A stretch of 64,000 bases of DNA, taken from contig NZ_SODV01000002.1 in assembly GCF_004366355.1 (NCBI RefSeq), positions 186,001 through 250,000 on the forward strand, written 5' to 3'. Under the pieces are notes generated by a model. That model was not told where the DNA came from, made no database searches, and worked only from the letters and a program-made list of their open reading frames with translations. Every line of letters begins with the position of its first letter. Within the stretch, counting starts at the first letter, position 1. The stretch comes from Dinghuibacter silviterrae (GTDB lineage: Bacteria > Bacteroidota > Bacteroidia > Chitinophagales > Chitinophagaceae). This document shows, piece after piece, positions 27,504 to 36,541 of the stretch. Made by a program: the position numbers and the translations under genes.

Positions 27504-30347
27504 ATGAAAAAAATAACGGCTTGCGTAGTGTTTTTGATGCTGACGGGTGTTTCATTTGCTCAAATCACGGTCAAGAGCGTGAAAGGGCTTCCCTTTCTTT
27601 CCCTGCGGGGAGAACGGAGCTTTCAAAGTATCGATCTTACTATGGACAATTTGGGAGACTCCGTCGAGGTAACGATTTTCGTCGATGGGGCGCCCCCCCT
27701 TACGGTTGGTGTCGGGCGAGGGAACCACGATATTGAAGCCTACGCGCCGGAGACGGCAAAAGCGAGGGAGGCCCGGTTCCGGGTATCGGTTGGTCAACAA
27801 ACCCTTTATAAGGGCCAGGTCTCCCTCCAGCCCGTCCGGAAAATGACGGTGTATATTCTTCCGCACAGTCACAATGACATCGGCTATACCGAGATTCAGA
27901 CGAACGTCGAACGGAAACAGATGAACAACCTGCTGACGGGCATCGACTACGCGGAAAAGACAAAGTCCTACCCGGCGGGTGCCCGCTTCGTGTGGAACCT
28001 GGAAGGGGTTTACGCGGCCGATTTGTTTCTGAACCGGATGAATGATCAGCAAAGAAAACGGTTTGTCGAGGCGGTTCATGATGGCGGCGTTGCCCTAAAC
28101 GGGATGTATGTAAACACGCTCACGGGCATTTGCGGACCGGAGGAATTGCTCCAGTTGTTCCACCGCGGGACCGAGGTCGCGTCCCTGTGCGGGACCCCGG
28201 TCGATGCCGCCATGATCAGCGACGTACCTGGATATACCTGGGGGACCGTCACGGCCATGGCCCAGGCCGGGATCAAGTATTTCAGCGTCGCACCCAACTA
28301 TTTTGACCGGATCGGGGACATCCTGGTGCAATGTGAGGATAAACCGTTCTATTGGATCGGCCCGAACGGCAAGGACAAAGTCCTGGTCTGGATCCCCTAT
28401 CGCGGCTATGCCCTCTCCCATGGTATGCCCGAAGGCCTGACCAGGAAATTCGTCAGCCAGTATATCGCTGAGCTGGACCGGAAACAGTTTAAGTATGATA
28501 TATCCTATATCCGGTGGAGCGGTCATGGCGACAATGCCACCCCTGACATGACCATTTGCGATTTTGTAAAGGATTGGAATACGACGTATACCTGGCCCAG
28601 GTTTATTATTTCGTCGACCAGCACGGCCTTCAAAGCGTTTGAGGACCGGTATGCCTCGGAGATCCCGCAAGAGAAGGGAGATTGGACCGGCTACTGGGAG
28701 GATGGCACCGGGTCCTCCGCTTTCGAGACGGCGGAAAACCGTGCGACCAGCGCCCGCATGAGCCAAGGGGAGGCACTATGGGTTATGAAAAACCTTTCGG
28801 GTTTTCCTTCGGATACGGATCGCGATGCCTGGAGAAATGTTATCCTCTATTCCGAGCATACCTGGGGCGCAGATGTCAGCGTGACAAGACCATTGAGCCA
28901 AAAGACGATGGAACAGTGGATTATTAAGAAGTCTTACGCCACGAATGCCGACAGTCTTTCCCGCCAATTGCTGTCGGATGCGTTAGACCAGGGATCGGTC
29001 GCGCCCGGGAACAGTGTCGATGTGTTCAACACGCATTCCTGGTCGACGTCGGGCGTAGTATTGGTCCCTCGTGAGCTGTCTTCCGCCGGTGACCTGGTGA
29101 AGGATGCGGCGGGGCAGGTGCTGACCTCCCAGCGGCTGTCCACCGGGGAGCTTGCGTTCATGGTTTCAGAAGTGCCGCCGTTTGCTTCCAGGCGGTATAC
29201 GATTTCAGCGGGTTCATCTGCGCCGGATGCCACACCGGCTTTGAAGGTGAGCGACCATTCTCTCGAAAATGACCAGATCACCGTCGGTGTCGACCCTTCC
29301 ACGGGTAATATTACAAGTTTGAAGAAAATGGGGGTATCTAACGAGTTCGTTGACAATGACTCAACAGGTGGACTAAATGAATACCTGTTCCTGCAGGGCA
29401 GTAACCTCGCGGACATACAACATAGCGGTGTGGCTAAGATTACCGTCAAAGAGCAAGGGCCGTTGGTGGTAGCGCTTCAGGTGGTGTCCGATGCACCGGG
29501 GGCGGCCAATTACGTACGGGAATACCGGTTGGTTAAAGGCGCTGACTTTGTAGCGATAAAAGATGTACTGGACAAACTCCCCGCCGAACTGGACCCCCAT
29601 CCCGGAGACTATCCCTGGGCAAACCTCCACGGAAAAGAAAGCCTGAATGTCGGATTTCCCTTTCACGTCGACCAGGGCCAAATGCGGTTGGAAATCCCCA
29701 TGGGCATTATGCAACCGGAAAAGGACCAAATCCCGGGTTCCTGCAAGAACTGGCTGGAGGTCGGCAACTGGGCCGACGTCTCCAACCAGGATCTGGGTGT
29801 CACCTGGGTCACGCTGGACGCGCCGCTGGTGGAAGTCGGGGGTATAACGGCGACCCTCCTGGGTGGTCAAAGTAACCCGAACGTATGGCGGAAACACATC
29901 GACCCCACGCAAAAGCTTTACTCCTGGGCGCTCAACAATCACTGGGAAACGAACTACAGGGCCTACCAGGATGGGATCATTACTTTCCGGTATATTCTCC
30001 GGCCTCACGGAGCGTTCGACGCCCTGTCGGCGTCTACTTTTGCCATAGATCAATCACAGCCGCTGATCGTTGCGGCGGCCTCCGGGGACGGGGTCTCCCA
30101 GCCTCGTTTGAGGCTTTCCAATCAGCGTGTTATTGTACTGTCTTTGCGGCCGAGCCTGGATGGGAAGGCGTGGATGGTTACGTTGTATAACCCTGGGGCC
30201 CGCGATGAGTCAACCGGTCTTTTGTGGAGTGGGGCCGTGGGGGCGGTGCATATAAGTAATACAGGGGAGGGGGTGTTGGCACCCGCAGGGGATCAGATAT
30301 CTGTTGCGGGGCAGGGGGTTGTTACGGTGAGGGTAGAGAAGAGTTAG
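27504..30347 (+). CDS. GH38-family alpha-mannosidase
   Basis: A zinc-dependent retaining alpha-mannosidase of 947 residues with a signal peptide (about 1-20, ending SFAQ), acting in the periplasm or at the surface. The GH38 barrel starts at about residue 112 with ILPHSHNDIGYTE, whose His121 and Asp125 are the expected zinc ligands. The nucleophile Asp about 240 is in MISDVPGYTWG. RWSGHGDNATPD (about 335) supplies a further conserved part of the site. The rest is helical and beta-sandwich domains. It begins 1 bp after susD and ends the operon. It is more divergent than classical lysosomal-type GH38, so linkage preference is not predicted. Confidence 0.88.
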   Translation: MKKITACVVFLMLTGVSFAQITVKSVKGLPFLSLRGERSFQSIDLTMDNLGDSVEVTIFVDGAPPLTVGVGRGNHDIEAYAPETAKAREARFRVSVGQQTLYKGQVSLQPVRKMTVYILPHSHNDIGYTEIQTNVERKQMNNLLTGIDYAEKTKSYPAGARFVWNLEGVYAADLFLNRMNDQQRKRFVEAVHDGGVALNGMYVNTLTGICGPEELLQLFHRGTEVASLCGTPVDAAMISDVPGYTWGTVTAMAQAGIKYFSVAPNYFDRIGDILVQCEDKPFYWIGPNGKDKVLVWIPYRGYALSHGMPEGLTRKFVSQYIAELDRKQFKYDISYIRWSGHGDNATPDMTICDFVKDWNTTYTWPRFIISSTSTAFKAFEDRYASEIPQEKGDWTGYWEDGTGSSAFETAENRATSARMSQGEALWVMKNLSGFPSDTDRDAWRNVILYSEHTWGADVSVTRPLSQKTMEQWIIKKSYATNADSLSRQLLSDALDQGSVAPGNSVDVFNTHSWSTSGVVLVPRELSSAGDLVKDAAGQVLTSQRLSTGELAFMVSEVPPFASRRYTISAGSSAPDATPALKVSDHSLENDQITVGVDPSTGNITSLKKMGVSNEFVDNDSTGGLNEYLFLQGSNLADIQHSGVAKITVKEQGPLVVALQVVSDAPGAANYVREYRLVKGADFVAIKDVLDKLPAELDPHPGDYPWANLHGKESLNVGFPFHVDQGQMRLEIPMGIMQPEKDQIPGSCKNWLEVGNWADVSNQDLGVTWVTLDAPLVEVGGITATLLGGQSNPNVWRKHIDPTQKLYSWALNNHWETNYRAYQDGIITFRYILRPHGAFDALSASTFAIDQSQPLIVAAASGDGVSQPRLRLSNQRVIVLSLRPSLDGKAWMVTLYNPGARDESTGLLWSGAVGAVHISNTGEGVLAPAGDQISVAGQGVVTVRVEKS

Positions 30348-30397
30348 AAAAGCGAGGCCCGCTGCACTGGCGCGGCTGTTACTGCTCCGATATAAAA

Positions 30398-30432
30398 AAA
30401 GCCCGTCGCAAAGTGCGGCGGGCTTTGCTTTT
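30398..30432 (+). terminator. Intrinsic terminator after the susCD-GH38 operon
   Basis: A 12-bp stem with one wobble (arms 30398-30409 and 30415-30426, loop of 5) is followed by a T-rich stretch, about 50 bp after the GH38 stop. Confidence 0.85.
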
Positions 30433-30554
30433 GTTGACCTGGCTGTACATTTTTCGAACCGGCCTGCTATTGAAGGCTCTCATATATTGCATGCCTTAAC
30501 TTGCAGACAATTAGCCTAATCGAAAATATCGAAGATTTGATTTAACTTTACAGT

Positions 30555-30869
30555 ATGAGCGCTAAGTTACATAAAGACAGCATTTTAGCGACACTTTCGG
30601 CGAATAGGCCGATGTTGGCATCATATGGCGTCAGCCGTATCGGACTTTTTGGCTCTTATGTAAGGAATCAAGCCACTGCTCATAGTGATATAGATTTGCT
30701 GGTTGACATCCGAAAGGAGAAAAAGACCTTTTCTAATTTCTTATCATTAAATCGTTTTCTTGAGGACCTCTTTGATAAAAAAGTGGAACTGGTAACCACC
30801 CAATCTCTTAGCCCATACATTGGTCCGCACATTCTTAAAACGGTAGAATATGTCGCTGTCACAGACTGA
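30555..30869 (+). CDS. mntA: MNT-type nucleotidyltransferase antitoxin (MntA-like)
   Basis: A minimal nucleotidyltransferase of 104 residues, antitoxin of a HEPN/MNT system. The signature GSYVRNQATAHSDIDLLVD carries Gly33-Ser34 and the metal-binding pair Asp45/Asp47, with a third acidic position in KKVELVT. In studied systems the MNT protein silences its HEPN partner by adding AMP units to a tyrosine in the RNase motif. The gene overlaps the HEPN gene by 20 bp, the normal order for this pair. It is preceded by a terminator and an AT-rich region. Local base composition is lower in GC than the surrounding operons, in keeping with transfer. Confidence 0.9.
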   Translation: MSAKLHKDSILATLSANRPMLASYGVSRIGLFGSYVRNQATAHSDIDLLVDIRKEKKTFSNFLSLNRFLEDLFDKKVELVTTQSLSPYIGPHILKTVEYVAVTD

Positions 30870-31194
30870 GTTCCTTCGACATATTTTGGATGAATGTAAT
30901 TACCTTTTGAAAGAATCCAGTCAATGCACCTTCGAAGAATTCCTGGCAAATGATCGTTTGACCAGAGCTGTTTGCCGCAGCCTTGAAATAATTGGTGAAG
31001 CCAGTAACAAAATTACCCCGGACTTCAAAGAGAAGTACTCTTTTGTTCCATGGCGCGATATGAGCGACATTCGTAACAAAATAATTCATCACTATTTCGG
31101 GGTGGATTACGATATCATATGGGACACCATCAATACGAACATTCCGCAGCTCAAAGAGGGCATTGAAGTCATATTTTCAAAGGAACAAGAATAA
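30850..31194 (+). CDS. hepT: HEPN-domain RNase toxin (HepT-like, DUF86)
   Basis: A helical RNase toxin of 114 residues. The active-site motif RX4HXY is intact as RNKIIHHY (Arg75, His80, Tyr82); the tyrosine is the residue that cognate MNT antitoxins modify. Upstream helices contain RAVCRSLEIIGEASNKI, which is typical of DUF86. It overlaps the antitoxin by 20 bp in another frame, so the two are translated together. Known homologues cleave tRNA or mRNA and can act in phage defence or plasmid maintenance. No phage or plasmid genes are visible nearby. Confidence 0.9.
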   Translation: MSLSQTEFLRHILDECNYLLKESSQCTFEEFLANDRLTRAVCRSLEIIGEASNKITPDFKEKYSFVPWRDMSDIRNKIIHHYFGVDYDIIWDTINTNIPQLKEGIEVIFSKEQE

Positions 31195-31228
31195 GCCAGA
31201 TTGCGTATCATATAAAGTATATAAAAAT

Positions 31229-31260
31229 AAAACCCGCCGTGATGGCGGGTTTTGAATTTT
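31229..31260. terminator. Bidirectional terminator between hepT and tRNA-Gln
   Basis: A 10-bp perfect stem (arms 31229-31238 and 31244-31253, loop GTGAT) with A-rich and T-rich flanks. It serves the toxin operon on the plus strand and the tRNA-Gln transcript on the minus strand. Confidence 0.75.
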
Positions 31261-31262
31261 TG

Positions 31263-31333
31263 TTGCCCGACCTGGATTCGAACCAAGACAAACAGAACCA
31301 AAATCTGTCGTACTACCATTATACTATCGGGCA
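31263..31333 (-). tRNA. tRNA-Gln (anticodon UUG)
   Basis: A 71-nt cloverleaf on the minus strand. The 7-bp acceptor stem TGCCCGA/TCGGGCA is perfect, the anticodon loop is TTTTGGT giving UUG, and the T arm holds GGTTCGAATCC. CCA is not encoded. Confidence 0.95.
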
Positions 31334-31451
31334 GTCCCTTGAGGGGATGCAAAGGTAGGGATCGGATACTTTCCAACCAACTTTTTAGGGATTTTCTTAT
31401 CTTCCAGGCTTAAACGATAAAGCATTGGCGGTTAGCCATAAATGATTGCAT

Positions 31452-32951
31452 ATGGAAAGACGAAAATTTTTACGGCAATCGGCCCTGACGGCAACGGGGC
31501 TGGCATTGGGAGCTGATAGGGTTGGGGTGCTGGCGGGAACAAGCGGCGCAAGCGGGCTAACGGGCGCGGCGGGCGCGAGCGGAATGGCGGGCGTCGCCGG
31601 CGCTATGAGCCTGGCAGACTTCCCGGTCGTCCGGGTTGCGCAAGCCGACCGTAAATTCTCCAGCCCGGCCATCGAGGCTGCCATCACCCAGTTGCAAAGA
31701 GAAATGGGCAACAAGGAACTCGCCTGGCTCTTTGGAAACTGCTTCCCGAATACATTGGACACAACCGTGGACTTCTCGATGGCGGGCGGCACACCGGATA
31801 CCTTTGTGATCACGGGGGATATCGATGCGATGTGGCAGCGGGACAGTACGGCGCAGGTTTGGCCGTATTTGCCGTTTGTGAAGGAGGACCCGCGGCTGGG
31901 ACAGTTGGTGGAGGGGGTGATCCGGAGGCAGACGAGGAATATCCTGTTGGATCCGTATGCGAATGCTTTTTATAAGGACGATACGAAGGTGAGTGAGTGG
32001 AAAAAGACGGATATCACGGACATGAAGCCGGGGATCCATGAGCGGAAGTGGGAGATCGACTCGCTTTGTTATCCGATCCGGCTGGCCTATAATTATTGGA
32101 AAAGGACCGGGAGTAAGGCGCCGTTTGACCTGGCATGGAAGGAGGGGATAACAAATACATTGAGGACGTTTAAAACCCAGCAGCGGAAGAATGGGGAAGG
32201 GCCGTATAGCTTTCAACGGAATACGGCTTGGGCTACGGATGGCGTGCCGATGGGGGGCTATGGATACCCGGTGAACCCGGTGGGGCTGATCTGTTCGATG
32301 TTCCGGCCGAGTGATGATGCGACGATTTTTCCGTTCCTGGTGCCGTCGAATTTCTTTGCGGTGGTGAGTTTGAAGCAGGCGGCGGAAATGGTGCAGACGA
32401 TTCATGGGGACGCGGCGCTGGCGCAGGGGTGTCTGTCGCTGGCCCGGGAAGTGGAGGCGGCCTTGGAGCATTACGCGGTGGTGAATGACCCGGTGATGGG
32501 GCGGGTGTATGCCTACGAGGTGAATGGGTTTGGAAGCTATAATTTGATGGACGACGCGAATGTGCCGTCTTTGCTGGGGATGCCTTACCTGGAGGCGGTC
32601 CCGAAGACGGACCCGATCTATATAAATACCCGGAAGCTGGTGTTGTCGCACCGGAATCCCTTCTTTTTTAAGGGGACGGCGGGAGAAGGCGTGGGCGGAC
32701 CGCACTGTGGCCTGAATATGATCTGGCCGTTGGGGATCATCGTCCGGGCGTTGACGAGTTCGGATCCGGCGGAGATGGGGCATTGTCTGAACATGCTGCA
32801 AACGACACACGCGGGGACCGGGTTTATGCACGAATCCTTCTTCAAAGACGACGCGACGAACTTCACGCGGAAGTGGTTTGCGTGGGCGAATACGATCTTC
32901 GGGGAACTTATCCTGAAAGTGTATCATACGGATAAGGCGCTGCTGGCGTAG
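31452..32951 (+). CDS. GH125 exo-alpha-1,6-mannosidase
   Basis: A metal-independent inverting alpha-mannosidase of 499 residues. The start at 31452 gives MERRKFLRQSALTATG, a twin-arginine export signal. Residues about 27-51 are a Gly/Ala/Ser-rich linker with three-residue periodicity. The catalytic alpha/alpha barrel contains FGNCFPNTLDTTV, FVITGDIDAMWQRDSTAQVW, WEIDSLCYPIRLAY and GEGVGGPHCGLNMIWPLG, all typical of GH125. It removes alpha-1,6-linked mannose, as in the yeast mannan backbone or the N-glycan core. It is monocistronic; with GH92 and GH38 within 20 kb it completes a mannan/N-glycan trimming set. Confidence 0.92.
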   Translation: MERRKFLRQSALTATGLALGADRVGVLAGTSGASGLTGAAGASGMAGVAGAMSLADFPVVRVAQADRKFSSPAIEAAITQLQREMGNKELAWLFGNCFPNTLDTTVDFSMAGGTPDTFVITGDIDAMWQRDSTAQVWPYLPFVKEDPRLGQLVEGVIRRQTRNILLDPYANAFYKDDTKVSEWKKTDITDMKPGIHERKWEIDSLCYPIRLAYNYWKRTGSKAPFDLAWKEGITNTLRTFKTQQRKNGEGPYSFQRNTAWATDGVPMGGYGYPVNPVGLICSMFRPSDDATIFPFLVPSNFFAVVSLKQAAEMVQTIHGDAALAQGCLSLAREVEAALEHYAVVNDPVMGRVYAYEVNGFGSYNLMDDANVPSLLGMPYLEAVPKTDPIYINTRKLVLSHRNPFFFKGTAGEGVGGPHCGLNMIWPLGIIVRALTSSDPAEMGHCLNMLQTTHAGTGFMHESFFKDDATNFTRKWFAWANTIFGELILKVYHTDKALLA

Positions 32952-32987
32952 GGTCAACGGTGGGCCGCGCTGGGCGGCTCAGCCGCG

Positions 32988-33005
32988 AGGGCGCAACAGC
33001 GCCCT
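32988..33005. terminator. Hairpin between the convergent GH125 and CAP genes
   Basis: A perfect 7-bp stem (32988-32994 and 32999-33005) with a 4-base loop lies at the junction of two convergent genes. There is no T tract, so terminator function is tentative. Confidence 0.4.
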
Positions 33006-33945
33006 ACACCGCCATAATATACACCGTATACTTATAACTATGCAGTGCCCTGTCCACGCGGACGCCGGATACGGTCACGTCTAGCCGCAAGTCGGTCTTC
33101 AAAGACGAAAAGTCCTGTTGAAAAGTCCACCCGAGGGTGTTATCGCCGTAGCCCCTGTCGGTAAGAGAAAGGGTCACGGGATACGCAAAACCAGTGCTGT
33201 CGGAAACGGTAACGGAGGCGGAAGAGAAGTCCGCGGCCGACACCGAAAAAGACCAGACGGAGTAGACGAGGGGCGCCGGTATGTAGCCACTCCCGGGATA
33301 AGCTGTAAACGTATTGGAGGGCCGGGCCCCGAACCCGCCGATGACCCAAAGGGCGTTGGTGAAATCGGTATCCCCGGTGCCGACCTCAGCGAGGGCGGGG
33401 TAGAGGGCCCAGCGGCGGTGGCCGAGGGTGGTGACACCGGGATCGGAAATATACAGATCGATGGCGTCGGGGCCGGAAACACCGAGGGTGAGGTTGGAAT
33501 TGGCAGCGGCGAGCTGGCCGTCCAACGTAAAGCATTTCCAGGTGAGGGGGGGATAGTGGTCGAGCGCGTCGTTGTCTTTCATCATGAGCGCGGCTTGCTG
33601 GGCCTTTAAAGTATAGTCACGGTTGAGGGTGACCGGTGGCAGCGAACAAAGCCGCCGGAAGTAGTTGAGGCGTTGGAGCTCACGAGCTTTAACAGAGTCG
33701 GGGGTGTCGCCTTGGTCGCAGTCGGAGCTATGGCCAGTCCAACCGACGGAAGCCACAGCGGAGCCGAGGTAATTAGTACGATAGTCGGTCATAGCGGCGC
33801 TGCGACCTGCGGAGTCGGAGGCAAAGGCGACCACGAACGAGGAAGGGGAGGCTGGGGTGGAGCCCGCTTCCTTTGTACAACCGTAGACACCGGCAATGCA
33901 TAACCCTGCCATTGCCGGCCACACGGCCGGGAATAAGGTCCTCAT
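33004..33945 (-). CDS. CAP-domain (SCP/PR1-like) lipoprotein
   Basis: An envelope lipoprotein of 313 residues with lipobox GVYGC (Cys about 23). The middle region (about 85-200) is CAP-like: LQRLNYFRRLCSLPPVTLN, then QQAALMMKDNDALDHYPPL, DLYISDPGVTTLGHRRWALYP and LAEVGTG. The conserved His of SCP/PR1 proteins may be that in LDHYP. The last 90 residues look like an immunoglobulin-type sandwich. Bacterial CAP proteins bind lipids, metals or glycans; no enzymatic role can be claimed. It is monocistronic, and 119 bp separate it from tyrS. Confidence 0.75.
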   Translation of the reverse strand: MRTLFPAVWPAMAGLCIAGVYGCTKEAGSTPASPSSFVVAFASDSAGRSAAMTDYRTNYLGSAVASVGWTGHSSDCDQGDTPDSVKARELQRLNYFRRLCSLPPVTLNRDYTLKAQQAALMMKDNDALDHYPPLTWKCFTLDGQLAAANSNLTLGVSGPDAIDLYISDPGVTTLGHRRWALYPALAEVGTGDTDFTNALWVIGGFGARPSNTFTAYPGSGYIPAPLVYSVWSFSVSAADFSSASVTVSDSTGFAYPVTLSLTDRGYGDNTLGWTFQQDFSSLKTDLRLDVTVSGVRVDRALHSYKYTVYIMAV

Positions 33946-34064
33946 AAGAGGGATAAGGTTTAATGGTTAATGGCTCTGCAGGTTACGGATACAACGCAGG
34001 GTTATGCGCGCGGGCCGGGTTAAGATTGCGGGCTGAGAGCGGGTGATTGCGGGTATAAGGTTTT

Positions 34065-35354
<1,290 letters not shown>

Positions 35355-35359
35355 GGGGG

Positions 35360-35367
35360 CAAAAGTA
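35360..35367 (-). promoter_or_regulatory. Candidate -7 element for tyrS
   Basis: TACTTTTG read on the minus strand matches TAnnTTTG and lies 5 bp before the tyrS ATG, which would give an almost leaderless transcript. No matching -33 element was found. Confidence 0.4.
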
Positions 35368-35384
35368 AAATATTTTGTATATTT

Positions 35385-36521
35385 ATGACCTATATCCAAT
35401 ATTCTGTGAACACGATCACTAGACTGTTTCTGCTTTCCTTTGCCTCCTTTTGCCTGGCCCTGCGTGGCAGGGCACAATTTGTCACCTATTCCAACGATTT
35501 TTTAAACATTGGCGCCGGCGCGGCGGGTTTGGCCATGGGCGGGGCCCAGGTGTCTTCCGTAAAGGATGCCACGGCGGGGTATTATAACCCGGCGGGGCTG
35601 ATGGGCGTGAAAGATAAACCGGACTTTGCGTTGATGCACGCGGAGTATTTCGCGGGTATCGGCAAATATGACTACGCGAGTGCGGCCTTTCCGATCAACG
35701 ACGGCAAAAGGGTGTTGGGGTTGTCCTTACTGCGGTTTGCGGTGGACGACATCCCGAATACGCTGTATCTGGTGAACCCGCAGGACGGATCGATCGACTA
35801 TAACAACATTCAGACTTTTTCCTCGGCGGACTACGCCTTTTTGCTGTCGCTGGCCCAAAAAATCCGGGAGACGGAAAACGGGCGCTGGAGCGTCGGTTTT
35901 AATACAAAAATCATTTACCGGGACGTGGGTTCCTTTGCGCACGCCTGGGGTTTTGGTTTTGACGGCGGGCTGCAGTATTTGGGGAAAAAAGGGTCTTTTG
36001 GGGTGGTCGTCAAGGATATGACAACGACGTTTAACGCCTGGAGCTTCTCGTTCACGGATGAGGAGAAACAGGCCTTGTACCTTACGGAAAACGACATCCC
36101 GGTGAAGTCGACGGAATTGACGGCGCCCCAACTTATTGTGGGGGGCTCGTATTTGTTTCACCTGGGCTCCAGGGTGACCCTGAGACCGGCGATTGACCTG
36201 GACGTGACGTTTGACGGAATGCGCAACACGATCATCAGCTCGAACCCGGTGAGCGTCGATCCGCACGTGGGGCTGGAGGCCGGTTACAAGGATTTTATTT
36301 TTCTGAGGGCGGGCGTGAACAATTTCCAGCGGGCGCTCGCGGATGGGGATACGCTGGACCAGAAAAGGGTATGGATTTATCAGCCCAGCATAGGGGCGGG
36401 GTTCAAGATCAAGTTCGTGACGATCGACTATGCGTTTACCAACCTTGCGAATCAATCTGATCCGTTGTATACGAATATCTTTTCATTGAAGTTCGACCTG
36501 GGCCCGTTGCCCAGGAAGTAG
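35385..36521 (+). CDS. PorV/PorQ-family outer-membrane protein
   Basis: An outer-membrane beta-barrel of the PorV/PorQ (UPF0164-like) family, which carries type IX secretion cargo to the sortase complex. The start [18 protein letters not shown] (35385) gives a signal peptide; the mature protein starts near [20 protein letters not shown]. The family blocks [21 protein letters not shown] (here split by a short variant) and [20 protein letters not shown] are present. The length is 378 residues. It is followed after 20 bp by the PorU2-like gene, recalling the porV-porU pairing known in type IX systems. Its barrel ends in short charged residues rather than a terminal Phe. Confidence 0.85.
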   Translation: MTYIQYSVNTITRLFLLSFASFCLALRGRAQFVTYSNDFLNIGAGAAGLAMGGAQVSSVKDATAGYYNPAGLMGVKDKPDFALMHAEYFAGIGKYDYASAAFPINDGKRVLGLSLLRFAVDDIPNTLYLVNPQDGSIDYNNIQTFSSADYAFLLSLAQKIRETENGRWSVGFNTKIIYRDVGSFAHAWGFGFDGGLQYLGKKGSFGVVVKDMTTTFNAWSFSFTDEEKQALYLTENDIPVKSTELTAPQLIVGGSYLFHLGSRVTLRPAIDLDVTFDGMRNTIISSNPVSVDPHVGLEAGYKDFIFLRAGVNNFQRALADGDTLDQKRVWIYQPSIGAGFKIKFVTIDYAFTNLANQSDPLYTNIFSLKFDLGPLPRK

Positions 36522-36541
36522 AAACCCTATTGATCCGTCTT

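Noticed and set aside
31557-32957. 466-codon minus-strand open frame over GH125
   Set aside because: It is Arg/His/Pro-rich with no motif, and the plus-strand GH125 is unambiguous.
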